Shown in pieces: positions 1 to 6,337 of a stretch of DNA of 8,180 nucleotides. The notes below the pieces were generated by a model, which was not told where the DNA came from, searched no databases, and was given only the letters and a program-made list of their open reading frames with translations. Source of the DNA: JBCCZC01 sp039188505 (GTDB lineage: Bacteria; Pseudomonadota; Gammaproteobacteria; Xanthomonadales; SZUA-38); the NCBI GenBank assembly GCA_039188505.1, contig JBCCZC010000252.1, forward strand, positions 1 through 8,180. The letters run 5' to 3'. Every line of letters starts with the position of its first letter. Within the stretch, counting starts at the first letter, position 1. The position numbers and the translations under genes are program-made.

Positions 1-1713
1 ATTCTCGAAGGTCACTGTACCCGGGATGGAAAAGGGCAGCGGCGGTAGCCAGGGCGGAAGTCGGAAAACGCGAGCGAGCGGTGTGAAGTCCGGACCCGCG
101 AGGTCTACTGCCAGGGCCAGCCGCACACCGTCCGCCAAGGCGAGTGACCCGGTTGCCGAGGCGTCGATCTCACCGATGGAGATGGTCAGCGGTTGCTCGA
201 AGGTGATGCCGTCCGGACCGTAGCGGAACGGCCCGCTCGCGCTGAGCGGACCCGCGGGCAGCTTCCGGATTCGAAAGGCCTCGCCCAGCTGCTCAAGGTC
301 GTCGCTGAGGATGGCAATGCGACCTTCCGTATCGAAGTGGGATGGCCCGGGCCCGAGTTTGCCCTCGATGGACACGCTGCCGAGATTGGTGACCGCCTCC
401 AGCTCGATGTGCTCGCGCGCGCCGGGCGGCGCCGCAATCCGACCGGTGACGTCGAAGGGCCCGGCGAGCGCGGGCGGCAGGCGCAGGAGATCCCGCAGCA
501 GCTCGATCCGCGGGCCTTCCAGCGCCATGGTTGCCTGCGCGTCTTCGAGCGACGGTAGGTTGGGCAGGATGGCGGTGGCTTCGGCAACGGTCTCGCCGAA
601 GCGAAGGCTTGCTTCATCGATGTCGAGGCGTTTGCCGGATCGGCGGGCTTCGATCGCCACGTCGAAGGGTCCGTCCTCGCCGAGCACGATGCCGCCGTAG
701 CGGAGGAAATGGGCGAGGCTCGGACCCCTCGCTTCGAGCTGCAGTTCTGCCTCGTCGAGCCTTGCCAGGTCGCTGGCCCGGCCGCTCGCGTCGATCATCG
801 ACTGGCCGAGGTTGCCCGCGACGGTGAGCGTCAGGTCCTCGCCGGTCGCGGCCCCGAGCGTACCCTGGAGGTCGATCGAGCCCTCCTCGAAAACGCCGAG
901 CGAGAACATCCGCGAGAGCTCGTTGATGTCCGGCCCGAATATCGAGAAGGACAGGGACGGCCGCGACGGTCGCAGCAGGTCGTCGATCCGGCCCTCGGCG
1001 GCGACGTCGACGCCGCCCAGACCGGCCTCGAATTCGAAATCCACGTCACTGCCGGCAAGGATCGACGGCCAGGGGCCGATCCGCGCCGACGCCGCGACGT
1101 CCTGCTCGGCGCCGATCGCCGCATCGATCACGACCGCCAGGAAGTCGTCGGCTTCCAGCGACTGCCGTGCTTCAGCAATGGCGACGCGTAGTGGCTCCTC
1201 GCGGCGCGGCGTCAGGTAATCGGCCCGCAGTGCACGCAGGCTGAGGTGCCGGAGTCGAGGAATCGCGGGTCCGGTTCCGGCGGCCTCCTTGCTTGGCCGT
1301 TCGAGCTGCCAGGTCCGCTCGCCGGCCGCGCTCTCTTCGAGCCAGAGCTGCACGTCGCCGATGGCGAGCGCCTCGACGACTGGGGTCTCGCCGAAGAAGG
1401 AGCGGAGGTCGATAGCCGTGTCGAGCGCGCCGACGGCAAGGAGCACGGGCTGCTGCGCCCAGGACGGGTTGGAAACGGTGATCCCGCGGGCCCGGATGCT
1501 CGTCTGCGATCCCAGGTGGATCTCGAGTCGGTCGATCGTCACCGCGCGGCCGGTCTGTTCGGACAGCAACATCTCGACCCGAGGCTTGAGGAAGCCCAGA
1601 TCCGCGTTGAAGAGCCAGATCAGGCCCGCCGACAGGAGCGCCGCGGCGATCAGTACGGACCGGCCGAAGAATCGCAGCAAGCGGCGCGGCTTGGTCTGTC
1701 GTTCGGTCGTCAT
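1..1713 (-). CDS. AsmA family protein, N-terminal 571 residues (C-terminus beyond window)
   Basis: Open from the ATG at 1713 to the left edge with no stop. Residues 1-18 are basic, and about 19-36 form one hydrophobic segment (SVLIAAALLSAGLIWLFN), an inner-membrane signal anchor. It is followed by the AsmA hallmark around residues 50-66 (LLSEQTGRAVTIDRLEI) and a segment typical of the family near residues 76-85 (RGITVSNPSW). The rest is beta-rich, with alternating hydrophobic strands and many short G/D turns, as in the long periplasmic part of AsmA/TamB-like proteins. Known members affect outer-membrane assembly, and several are proposed to carry phospholipids across the periplasm; a role here is inferred from family only. 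The start is firm: an in-frame TGA lies seven codons upstream with no other start between, and an AGGG sits 7 nt before the ATG. It is divergent from the small gene at 2294. Some related proteins carry DUF748-type regions, so the exact subfamily is open. Confidence 0.88.
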   Translation of the reverse strand, partial: MTTERQTKPRRLLRFFGRSVLIAAALLSAGLIWLFNADLGFLKPRVEMLLSEQTGRAVTIDRLEIHLGSQTSIRARGITVSNPSWAQQPVLLAVGALDTAIDLRSFFGETPVVEALAIGDVQLWLEESAAGERTWQLERPSKEAAGTGPAIPRLRHLSLRALRADYLTPRREEPLRVAIAEARQSLEADDFLAVVIDAAIGAEQDVAASARIGPWPSILAGSDVDFEFEAGLGGVDVAAEGRIDDLLRPSRPSLSFSIFGPDINELSRMFSLGVFEEGSIDLQGTLGAATGEDLTLTVAGNLGQSMIDASGRASDLARLDEAELQLEARGPSLAHFLRYGGIVLGEDGPFDVAIEARRSGKRLDIDEASLRFGETVAEATAILPNLPSLEDAQATMALEGPRIELLRDLLRLPPALAGPFDVTGRIAAPPGAREHIELEAVTNLGSVSIEGKLGPGPSHFDTEGRIAILSDDLEQLGEAFRIRKLPAGPLSASGPFRYGPDGITFEQPLTISIGEIDASATGSLALADGVRLALAVDLAGPDFTPLARVFRLPPWLPPLPFSIPGTVTFEN

Positions 1714-2069
1714 CGAAGGCCCTGCCTCAGCTCACGCATCGCGGCCCGAGTCGGGTACTGTTCCAGCCGGGGGCCACGGACCGGGCGACCCCCTCGTGCG
1801 CTGCACTACGGGCATGACCTCGGGCGTCGAGACCCGCACCGGAGAGAAGGTGCTGTCGGCAGCCCTGAGCCGCGCATCCCGCGGGCAGGGGCGCGGTCAG
1901 CAGGCAGGCTGACACGCCTGCGCCTTTGGTGGTCTCCCGTTCGGTCATCCGTGATCTCAGTTTGACTCGCGCCGCTTGCGCTGGAATTCGTGACTGCTGG
2001 CCTTGCCGAAGTGTGTCATGAAAGCTCGGGGATAAGTACACGCGAGGCAGTCCGGGCTCCTGGCGCTGT

Positions 2070-2081
2070 CGCGAATTCGCG
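2070..2081. promoter_or_regulatory. Perfect 12-bp palindrome CGCGAATTCGCG
   Basis: A perfect 12-bp inverted repeat with an AT core in the AsmA/small-ORF intergenic region, about 210 bases upstream of the small ORF and 360 upstream of AsmA. A symmetric site in a divergent control region could bind a dimeric regulator, but it could also be chance in GC-rich DNA. No regulator family is recognised. Confidence 0.25.
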
Positions 2082-2118
2082 GGTATTCGTCCAGCCGATG
2101 GCGAGTACGGATGCGGCG

Positions 2119-2142
2119 GCATCAGCCCGATCGGGATGATGC
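2119..2142. promoter_or_regulatory. 24-bp interrupted palindrome, operator-like
   Basis: The arms read GCATCA-G-CCCGA and TCGGG-A-TGATGC. Eleven of the twelve base-pair positions are symmetric; only the G/A at 2125/2136 breaks the symmetry. It lies about 150 bases upstream of the small ORF at 2294, in a divergent intergenic region. This length and two-fold symmetry suit a dimeric repressor or activator site. It has no loop, so it is more likely a protein site on DNA than an RNA hairpin. No specific regulator can be named. Confidence 0.35.
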
Positions 2143-2274
2143 ATGACGCCAAGGAGCACGCCTCCGGCAGAATTCGAGTTTCGGCCGTCTGTGGCATCGT
2201 GGCAAGGTGGGCTGGGGTTGCGCGGCGGCACGGTCGGGCGCACGAGGAAGTCGCTTGGCGTCTGGTATCGCTAC

Positions 2275-2285
2275 GGGAGAAGGAG
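2275..2285 (+). promoter_or_regulatory. Strong ribosome binding site for the 58-aa ORF
   Basis: GGGAGAAGGAG ends 8 bases before the ATG at 2294. It is one of the best Shine-Dalgarno matches in the window. It is the main reason to treat the short frame as a translated gene and to choose 2294 over the upstream in-frame ATG at 2207. Confidence 0.7.
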
Positions 2286-2293
2286 TCAGACCC

Positions 2294-2470
2294 ATGAAGC
2301 CAACCGACCAGTTCGGTATCGACGAGGACCGTCCGCTCGTTGGATGCGACCCGGAAATCCTCCGGGCGTGCACCAGCGGCAATTCAGCAAGCCGCGGACT
2401 GTCCACCTTCGAGGCCATCGCCGACGGTGATGGCAGGATCCGCGAGGACGCGCGGGTTTCTGCGCCATGA
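2294..2470 (+). CDS. Small hypothetical protein, 58 aa, coupled to VOC gene
   Basis: I do not recognise this protein. It is a short acidic polypeptide (about 11 Asp/Glu against 7 Lys/Arg) with two cysteines (residues 18 and 26), no signal peptide and no membrane segment. Two things support its reality: an excellent ribosome binding site at 2275-2285, and a stop codon that overlaps the next start as ATGA at 2467-2470. That overlap is the usual geometry of translational coupling. It could be a genuine small partner of the VOC protein, a leader peptide whose translation controls it, or the remnant of a longer gene. Sequence reading cannot separate these. Confidence 0.5.
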   Translation: MKPTDQFGIDEDRPLVGCDPEILRACTSGNSASRGLSTFEAIADGDGRIREDARVSAP

Positions 2471-3204
2471 CGCACGGCGATTTCGTCTGGTGTGATCTGT
2501 CGACGCTCCGGCCGTCGGTCACGCAGCCGTTCTATCGCCGGCTATTCGGCTGGCGCTGGGACGAGCTGTCGCAGGCTGACGGTTCCGCGTATCACGTCGC
2601 ATCGCTCGGACCCGACGCCATCGCGGGCCTGTTCGAGATGCCGGTGCGATTCCGGGATCTCGGGCTGCCGAGCTTCTGGATGTCCTACATCGCGGTCGAT
2701 GACGCGGACGCGGCCACGGTCAGGGCAGAGGAACACGGCGGCCGGGTCGAGGTCGGGCCGCTCCAATCATGGGGAGGTGCCCGTATCGCGCTGATCCGAG
2801 ACCCGCTGGGGGCCGGCTTTACCGTCATCGAGGGGGGTGACCTGCCGGCACGCGCCGCCAGGCCTGCCGTCGGAACCATGGCCTGGAATGCGCTTTACGT
2901 CGGTGATGCGAGCGCGGTCATACCGTTCTACGAGGCGCTGTTCCGCTGGCGGGTCGGGCCCGCGTCGGCGGGCGTATCGCCGATAATCTCCGAGCGCGGT
3001 TCAGCGATCTCGGACATCCATGAGCTGGACGAATCGCTCCGCGGCAAGCCCCAGTACTGGGCCGTCCATTTCGCGGTCGCGGAACTCGCATGGGCCCGGT
3101 CCGCTGTGATCGGAAGCGGCGGCGAGATCGTCTATGAGGATGCGGAGTCCGTCCTGGCGAACGACCCGGATGGCGCCGCGTTCTTCCTTTCCCCGGGGAC
3201 CTGA
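2467..3204 (+). CDS. VOC (glyoxalase/bleomycin-resistance fold) protein, two tandem domains
   Basis: A 245-residue protein made of two VOC modules, about residues 5-123 and 136-243. Domain 1 opens with FVWCDLST and FYRRLFGWRW (residues 6-31) and closes with RIALIRDPLGAGFTVIEGG (106-124). Domain 2 repeats the pattern with WNALYVGDASAVIPFYEALFRW (140-161, quoted in part) and NDPDGAAFFLSP (232-243). The W-x-[DE]-L / FY-x-x-LFGW signatures match the double-domain subfamily often annotated as hydroxylase or CFP30B-like. The usual metal-ligand His/Glu set of glyoxalase I is not evident, so metal-dependent lyase activity should not be assumed. Length is normal for the subfamily. There is no signal peptide, so it is probably cytosolic. 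It has only a weak ribosome binding site of its own, which fits coupling to the upstream small ORF through ATGA. The natural substrate is unknown. Confidence 0.85.
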   Translation: MTHGDFVWCDLSTLRPSVTQPFYRRLFGWRWDELSQADGSAYHVASLGPDAIAGLFEMPVRFRDLGLPSFWMSYIAVDDADAATVRAEEHGGRVEVGPLQSWGGARIALIRDPLGAGFTVIEGGDLPARAARPAVGTMAWNALYVGDASAVIPFYEALFRWRVGPASAGVSPIISERGSAISDIHELDESLRGKPQYWAVHFAVAELAWARSAVIGSGGEIVYEDAESVLANDPDGAAFFLSPGT

Positions 3205-3220
3205 GCCGGCAAGTGCCGGC
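3205..3220 (+). terminator. Stem-loop directly after VOC stop, no T tract
   Basis: GCCGGC-AAGT-GCCGGC begins on the base after the TGA stop. The stem is 6 bp, all G-C, with a 4-base loop. No run of T follows, so it is not a standard intrinsic terminator; it may protect the mRNA 3' end or assist termination. Confidence 0.35.
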
Positions 3221-3266
3221 CCTGGTTCGAACCGCGACGACGCGTGTCCGATGGTTGAAGCGCGAT

Positions 3267-3281
3267 TGCCCCTGCGGGGCA
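3267..3281. terminator. Perfect 6-bp stem at edge of repeat array
   Basis: TGCCCC-TGC-GGGGCA forms a perfect inverted repeat with a 3-base loop, between the convergent VOC and DUF3604 genes. The 3' arm overlaps the first repeat unit, so the two folds compete. No T run follows on either strand. It could contribute to bidirectional termination. Confidence 0.25.
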
Positions 3282-3374
3282 CAAGTACCCCATGCGGGGC
3301 ACAAGTACCCCATGCGGGGCACAAGCACCCCCTTCTTAGGGCGTAAACACCCTGCTTAGGGTGTAAACCAGATC
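3273..3374. repeat. Short tandem repeat cluster, ~20-bp units, hairpin-forming
   Basis: Three direct repeats of 20 bp (3273-3292, 3293-3312, 3313-3332) share tgcGGGGcacaag[t/c]aCCCC. After a 2-bp spacer come two diverged units beginning cttAGGG (3335-3354 and from 3355). The fifth covers the stop codon and last codons of the DUF3604 gene and lacks the second arm. In the minus-strand transcript each of the first four folds as a 6-bp stem with a 4-base loop: GGGGUA-CUUG-UGCCCC (twice), GGGGUG-CUUG-UGCCCC and AGGGUG-UUUA-CGCCCU. On the plus strand the fifth pair becomes C-A and the fold is weaker, so the element probably belongs to the DUF3604 mRNA. An alternative register pairs neighbouring units (GUGCCCC-GCAU-GGGGUAC). 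There is no T tract. Confidence 0.75.
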
Positions 3375-5281
3375 GGTGAGCTGTAGGCCCGCTCCTGGTG
3401 GATCAGCTCGGCGCGATCAGGGAGTTCGGCGCCCAGCTTGACCTTGTCGTAGAGCACCCAGCGCGGCGTCGGGATCTCCAGGACCCGCACGTAGTAGAAC
3501 GCTTTCTCGTTGGCGTCGAAGTCCGGGTCGGTCCAGATCTGCATCAGCTCCGAGGCGCCGATCGTGTTCTTCCAGGTCGCGGCCTCGGTATCCACCGTAT
3601 TGCCCACCGGCGGTAGCTTGCCGTCCCTGCCGATCTCGCGATCGCCGGACCAGGCGACGTCGTAGACCTTCTCATGGAGCCTGCCGCGCCGGTCCTGCCA
3701 GCCCTTCACGACCTGGATCCGGTCGAGGTTGGCGCCGATCGGGTCGCGCAGCGCGTAGATCATGAAGTTGGGAGACTGGCCCTCGGGGCCCGGGCGCAGA
3801 TCGCTGCCCATGGGGACGCCCTTCTCGTAGCCGATGAAGGCCGGCGTGCGATTGCGCAGGTCGTCGTCCTCGAAGTCCCAGCCGCCAAAGAAGCGCACGA
3901 TCATCCGCGGGCCGGTGGTGGCGTAGGTCTCGCGGCGCTCCATGGCGTCGAAGATTGCCTCGCGTGTGTTCTCGTTGGCCCAGACGCCCTGGTAACCCGA
4001 GGCCACCAGCGTATCGCCTTCGAATGCGCCAAGGGCCGACTTCACGAAGGGATGGCTGACTCGGGTCCGGGAGGGTTCGGTCGTCGCGGACTTGCCCCAG
4101 AAGTTCTCCTCTTCCACGGCGGGCAGCGAGGTGTGCGCATCGGTCGCGCCGACGAAGCCGAACTTGTAGGGATTGGTGCCGAACTTGTCCTCGAGCATGA
4201 AGCCTTGCTTGAGCGCCTCGCGGGCGTACTCGCCGGCGAGCATTTCCGGCTTCTTGAGCTCCGTGATGTCGAGGTTTCCGACGTCCCAGGTGCCGTAATC
4301 CGCAAACTCGTCGTCCGGCGAGAGTTCGGGGTGCGCTTCGCCGTCGCCCTTGATCTGCGTGATCTCGTAAAGCGGCTCCCACTTGGCGCGCAGCTCGACG
4401 TATTCCTTGTTGACCCGGTCGCCGGCATACCGCTCGTCGATGGGGAACATCCAGCCGTTGGACAGGTTGCCGTTGTGCGCCAGGGAAAGCGCGTGACCGC
4501 CCGTCTTCTTCTCGTACTCCTCCAGCCAGGCGTAGAGGTCCATGGGATCCGTGGTGCCGACCGGCGGCTGGGTCGTCAGCGGCACGACCTGCCGGGCCCG
4601 CTCGCCGCCATCACGCAGGACGACGTTGCGGTGGAGATTGAAACCCTGCGGCACCGAGGTCCACTCGAAGCCGATCAGGGCGGTGAAGACGCCAGGGTCG
4701 TTGTACTCGTCGGCCTTGCGGGTGATCTCCTCCCAGACGCCGGAGAACACCTTGGCTCCCGGCGAGTAGGCCTCGAGCAGCTCCTCCGGCAGCGTGAACT
4801 GGGAGAAGTTGGTGATGATGTCGAAGGCGGCTTCCGCAGCGGCCTGGCCGCCGGCGGTGAAGCCCGCGTACCACTCCTTGCCCTTGGGGTGGTTAACGAC
4901 CGTCGGCGCGCCCGCCTGCAGGTCGCCGGCGAAGCCCATGAGGTCCGTGTGGTCGGTGATCACGATCCAGTCGAGCGGTCGGCTCAGCTTGAGGGGCAGG
5001 CCGGTCGACGATTTGACCTCTTCCCCGCGGGCGAAGCGATACGCCTCGTCGTGGCCGAGCACGTTGCCGAACAGGCCGGCGTCGAGGGAGGCCTTCGTGT
5101 GCAGGTGGGTCTCGCCCCAGAAGACGCGGCTCGGAAAGGATCGCTGCGCATAGGGCGAATAGGCCTTGCCCGGGTAGAGCGTCTCGAGGTCTTCCGTGCG
5201 CGGCGCGCCGATGTCCGAAGCGCCCGCGATGCCGGTTGCGACGCCGAGAGCGATGGCGGCTCCGAGTTTCCGTATGCGCAT
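3356..5281 (-). CDS. DUF3604 family protein, exported PHP-like metallohydrolase
   Basis: A 641-residue exported protein. Residues 1-20 form a signal peptide (MRIRK, then a small hydrophobic core), with likely cleavage near AGA-SD. The body matches DUF3604, a family related to PHP phosphoesterases. Candidate metal ligands appear in the expected order: GETHLHTKASLDAG (H59, H61), ITDHTD (D110, H111, D113), GFEWTS (E206), LAHNGNLSNG (H269) and GATDAH (D381, H383). The C-terminus ends SSPIWFTP, as is common in the family, so the protein is full length. The family is inferred to hydrolyse a phosphate ester or related bond with bound metals in the periplasm; the substrate is unknown. A GGGGG lies 5 bases before the ATG. 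It is the last gene of a minus-strand unit, 78 bases after HupE, and its 3' end runs into the repeat cluster. Confidence 0.9.
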   Translation of the reverse strand: MRIRKLGAAIALGVATGIAGASDIGAPRTEDLETLYPGKAYSPYAQRSFPSRVFWGETHLHTKASLDAGLFGNVLGHDEAYRFARGEEVKSSTGLPLKLSRPLDWIVITDHTDLMGFAGDLQAGAPTVVNHPKGKEWYAGFTAGGQAAAEAAFDIITNFSQFTLPEELLEAYSPGAKVFSGVWEEITRKADEYNDPGVFTALIGFEWTSVPQGFNLHRNVVLRDGGERARQVVPLTTQPPVGTTDPMDLYAWLEEYEKKTGGHALSLAHNGNLSNGWMFPIDERYAGDRVNKEYVELRAKWEPLYEITQIKGDGEAHPELSPDDEFADYGTWDVGNLDITELKKPEMLAGEYAREALKQGFMLEDKFGTNPYKFGFVGATDAHTSLPAVEEENFWGKSATTEPSRTRVSHPFVKSALGAFEGDTLVASGYQGVWANENTREAIFDAMERRETYATTGPRMIVRFFGGWDFEDDDLRNRTPAFIGYEKGVPMGSDLRPGPEGQSPNFMIYALRDPIGANLDRIQVVKGWQDRRGRLHEKVYDVAWSGDREIGRDGKLPPVGNTVDTEAATWKNTIGASELMQIWTDPDFDANEKAFYYVRVLEIPTPRWVLYDKVKLGAELPDRAELIHQERAYSSPIWFTP

Positions 5282-5359
5282 TTTTTCCCCCAGAGCAAGA
5301 CACCTGACCAGGCCATCAACGCTAGCACATGGCGATCGGTTACCGTGAGACCCGCGAAA

Positions 5360-6337
5360 TCAGAAACCGGCGATGCGCTCGATGGTCCAGAAGCCGGCCA
5401 TCGAGCCGATGGCGTAGACCGGAACGGCCCACGACCAGCTCGGCATCGGCAGGCGCTTCAGCAGCGCCCATGCGGCGAAAACGGCGGCGATGAAGAGGAG
5501 CTGGCCGACCTCGACGCCAACGTTGAAGAACAGCAACGCCAGGGGAATGGCGTGCTCGGGCAGACCGATCTCCGTCAGCGCGCCTGCAAAGCCAAAGCCG
5601 TGCAGCAGACCGAAGGTCAAGGCGACAACCCAGGGTCGCCGCCGGGTGATGCCCTCGCGGCCCTGGCGCCAGTGCACGATCTCGGCGGCGACGAAGAGGA
5701 TGCTCAGGGCGATGACGGCTTCCACCGGCGCCTGCGGTACGTGGACCCAGCCGAGCGTCGCTGCGCCGAGCGTGAGGCTGTGCGCCACGGTAAACGCCGT
5801 GATCGTGGCCACCAGCTTGCGCCCGCCAGCGACGATCATGAGCAGGGCGAGTACGAACAGCAGATGATCGATGCCGAGCAGGATGTGCTCGACGCCGAGG
5901 ACCATGTAGGTCGAAGCCACCTGCTGCCAGCTTTCGGCGTCGGTCACCTCGAAGCTCGTGTCCGCAGGGGTCAGCCGTGCGATCTGGGTCGTGCCGTCCG
6001 CGCGCTCGTAGCGCGCCAGCACGTCGGTCAGCGTGGCTGAAAGGCCGTTGATGGTGACCGTCTGGCCGGAGAGCCCGCCGGGACAGGACACGGTCCAGCG
6101 CTCGACGTGGGTCCCGCTCTGGCGCCAGGCCCGAACGTCTTGGTCGCCGGTGCAGCTTTCGGGCAGGCCGACGAACAGCGCCAGCCGCAGGTCGCCGCGG
6201 GCCGGCACCCGCCAGAGCATGTCGAAGCGGTCGTCCTCGAGCTGCTGGATGCGTAGGTAGGCCGGGCGCACCTCGTGCGCATCGACGCTCTCCGCCCAGG
6301 CGGCGAGGAGCAGGACCAGGAGCAGGGCGGTCCTCAG
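5360..6337 (-). CDS. HupE/UreJ family membrane protein with periplasmic N-domain, CTG start
   Basis: With the CTG at 6337 as start this is 325 residues. Residues 1-20 are a signal peptide (RTALLLVLLLAAWA, cleavage after VDA) leading to HEVRPAYLRI, the usual mature N-terminus of this subfamily. Residues 21-140 form a soluble periplasmic domain with a cysteine pair (C62, C85) that may be disulfide bonded. From about 142 there are several membrane segments carrying HupE/UreJ motifs: HILLGIDH (H151, D157, H158; the H-x5-DH motif), TVAHSLTLG (H186), FGLLHGFGFAG (H246) and FNVGVEVGQ (E276). HupE and UreJ are nickel permeases or accessory proteins, but no hydrogenase or urease gene is near, so the metal is not established. 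The CTG overlaps the PPIase stop as CTGA, and GGAG lies 7 bases upstream. An in-frame TGA near 6400 blocks longer forms; the first GTG, at 6271, would remove the signal peptide. Confidence 0.85.
   Translation of the reverse strand: MRTALLLVLLLAAWAESVDAHEVRPAYLRIQQLEDDRFDMLWRVPARGDLRLALFVGLPESCTGDQDVRAWRQSGTHVERWTVSCPGGLSGQTVTINGLSATLTDVLARYERADGTTQIARLTPADTSFEVTDAESWQQVASTYMVLGVEHILLGIDHLLFVLALLMIVAGGRKLVATITAFTVAHSLTLGAATLGWVHVPQAPVEAVIALSILFVAAEIVHWRQGREGITRRRPWVVALTFGLLHGFGFAGALTEIGLPEHAIPLALLFFNVGVEVGQLLFIAAVFAAWALLKRLPMPSWSWAVPVYAIGSMAGFWTIERIAGF

Larger units (their letters stand above)
1714..2293. other. Long divergent intergenic region, no supported gene
   Basis: This 580-base gap separates the divergent AsmA and small-ORF genes and must hold both promoters, though no clear -35/-10 pair stands out. 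It contains open frames on both strands, but they have poor composition, lack ribosome binding sites and match no family I recognise. Two palindromes lie inside it (2070-2081 and 2119-2142), and a weak 6-bp stem occurs near 1901-1918 without a T tract. A degenerate remnant of a gene is possible but cannot be shown by reading. Confidence 0.6.

Noticed and set aside
1901..1918. GCAGGC-TGACAC-GCCTGC stem as a terminator
   Set aside because: Only 6 bp, no T tract, and no gene ends beside it.
1246..1965. A 239-codon plus-strand frame opposite the AsmA gene
   Set aside because: Its sequence is a complement shadow of the AsmA coding region, has no ribosome binding site and shows no family features.
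1957..2019. A 20-residue basic peptide frame on the minus strand (starts MTHFGKASS)
   Set aside because: Codon choice looks coding-like, but there is no Shine-Dalgarno site and it is too short to judge without comparison.
1727..2197. A 156-codon minus-strand frame upstream of AsmA, containing a lipobox-like LPAGC
   Set aside because: No ribosome binding site at either candidate start, unusual composition, no charged-then-hydrophobic signal pattern and no recognisable domain.
3224..3233. GGTTCGAACC, resembling a tRNA T-loop
   Set aside because: The flanking bases do not form the 5-bp T stem, and no acceptor or anticodon arms occur nearby on either strand.
3674..6040. A 788-codon open frame on the plus strand opposite the DUF3604 and HupE genes
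   Set aside because: It lies exactly in register with the sense codons of both genes, so it stays open because the rare codons TTA, CTA and TCA are not used there. Its product is low-complexity, rich in Arg, Gly, Ala and Val, and spans two unrelated genes and their spacer. The sense strand has clear families.
5360..6271. GTG at 6271 as the HupE-like start (303 residues)
   Set aside because: It would remove the signal peptide and the H-E of the conserved HEVRPAYL segment and has no ribosome binding site; the CTG at 6337 explains the sequence better.
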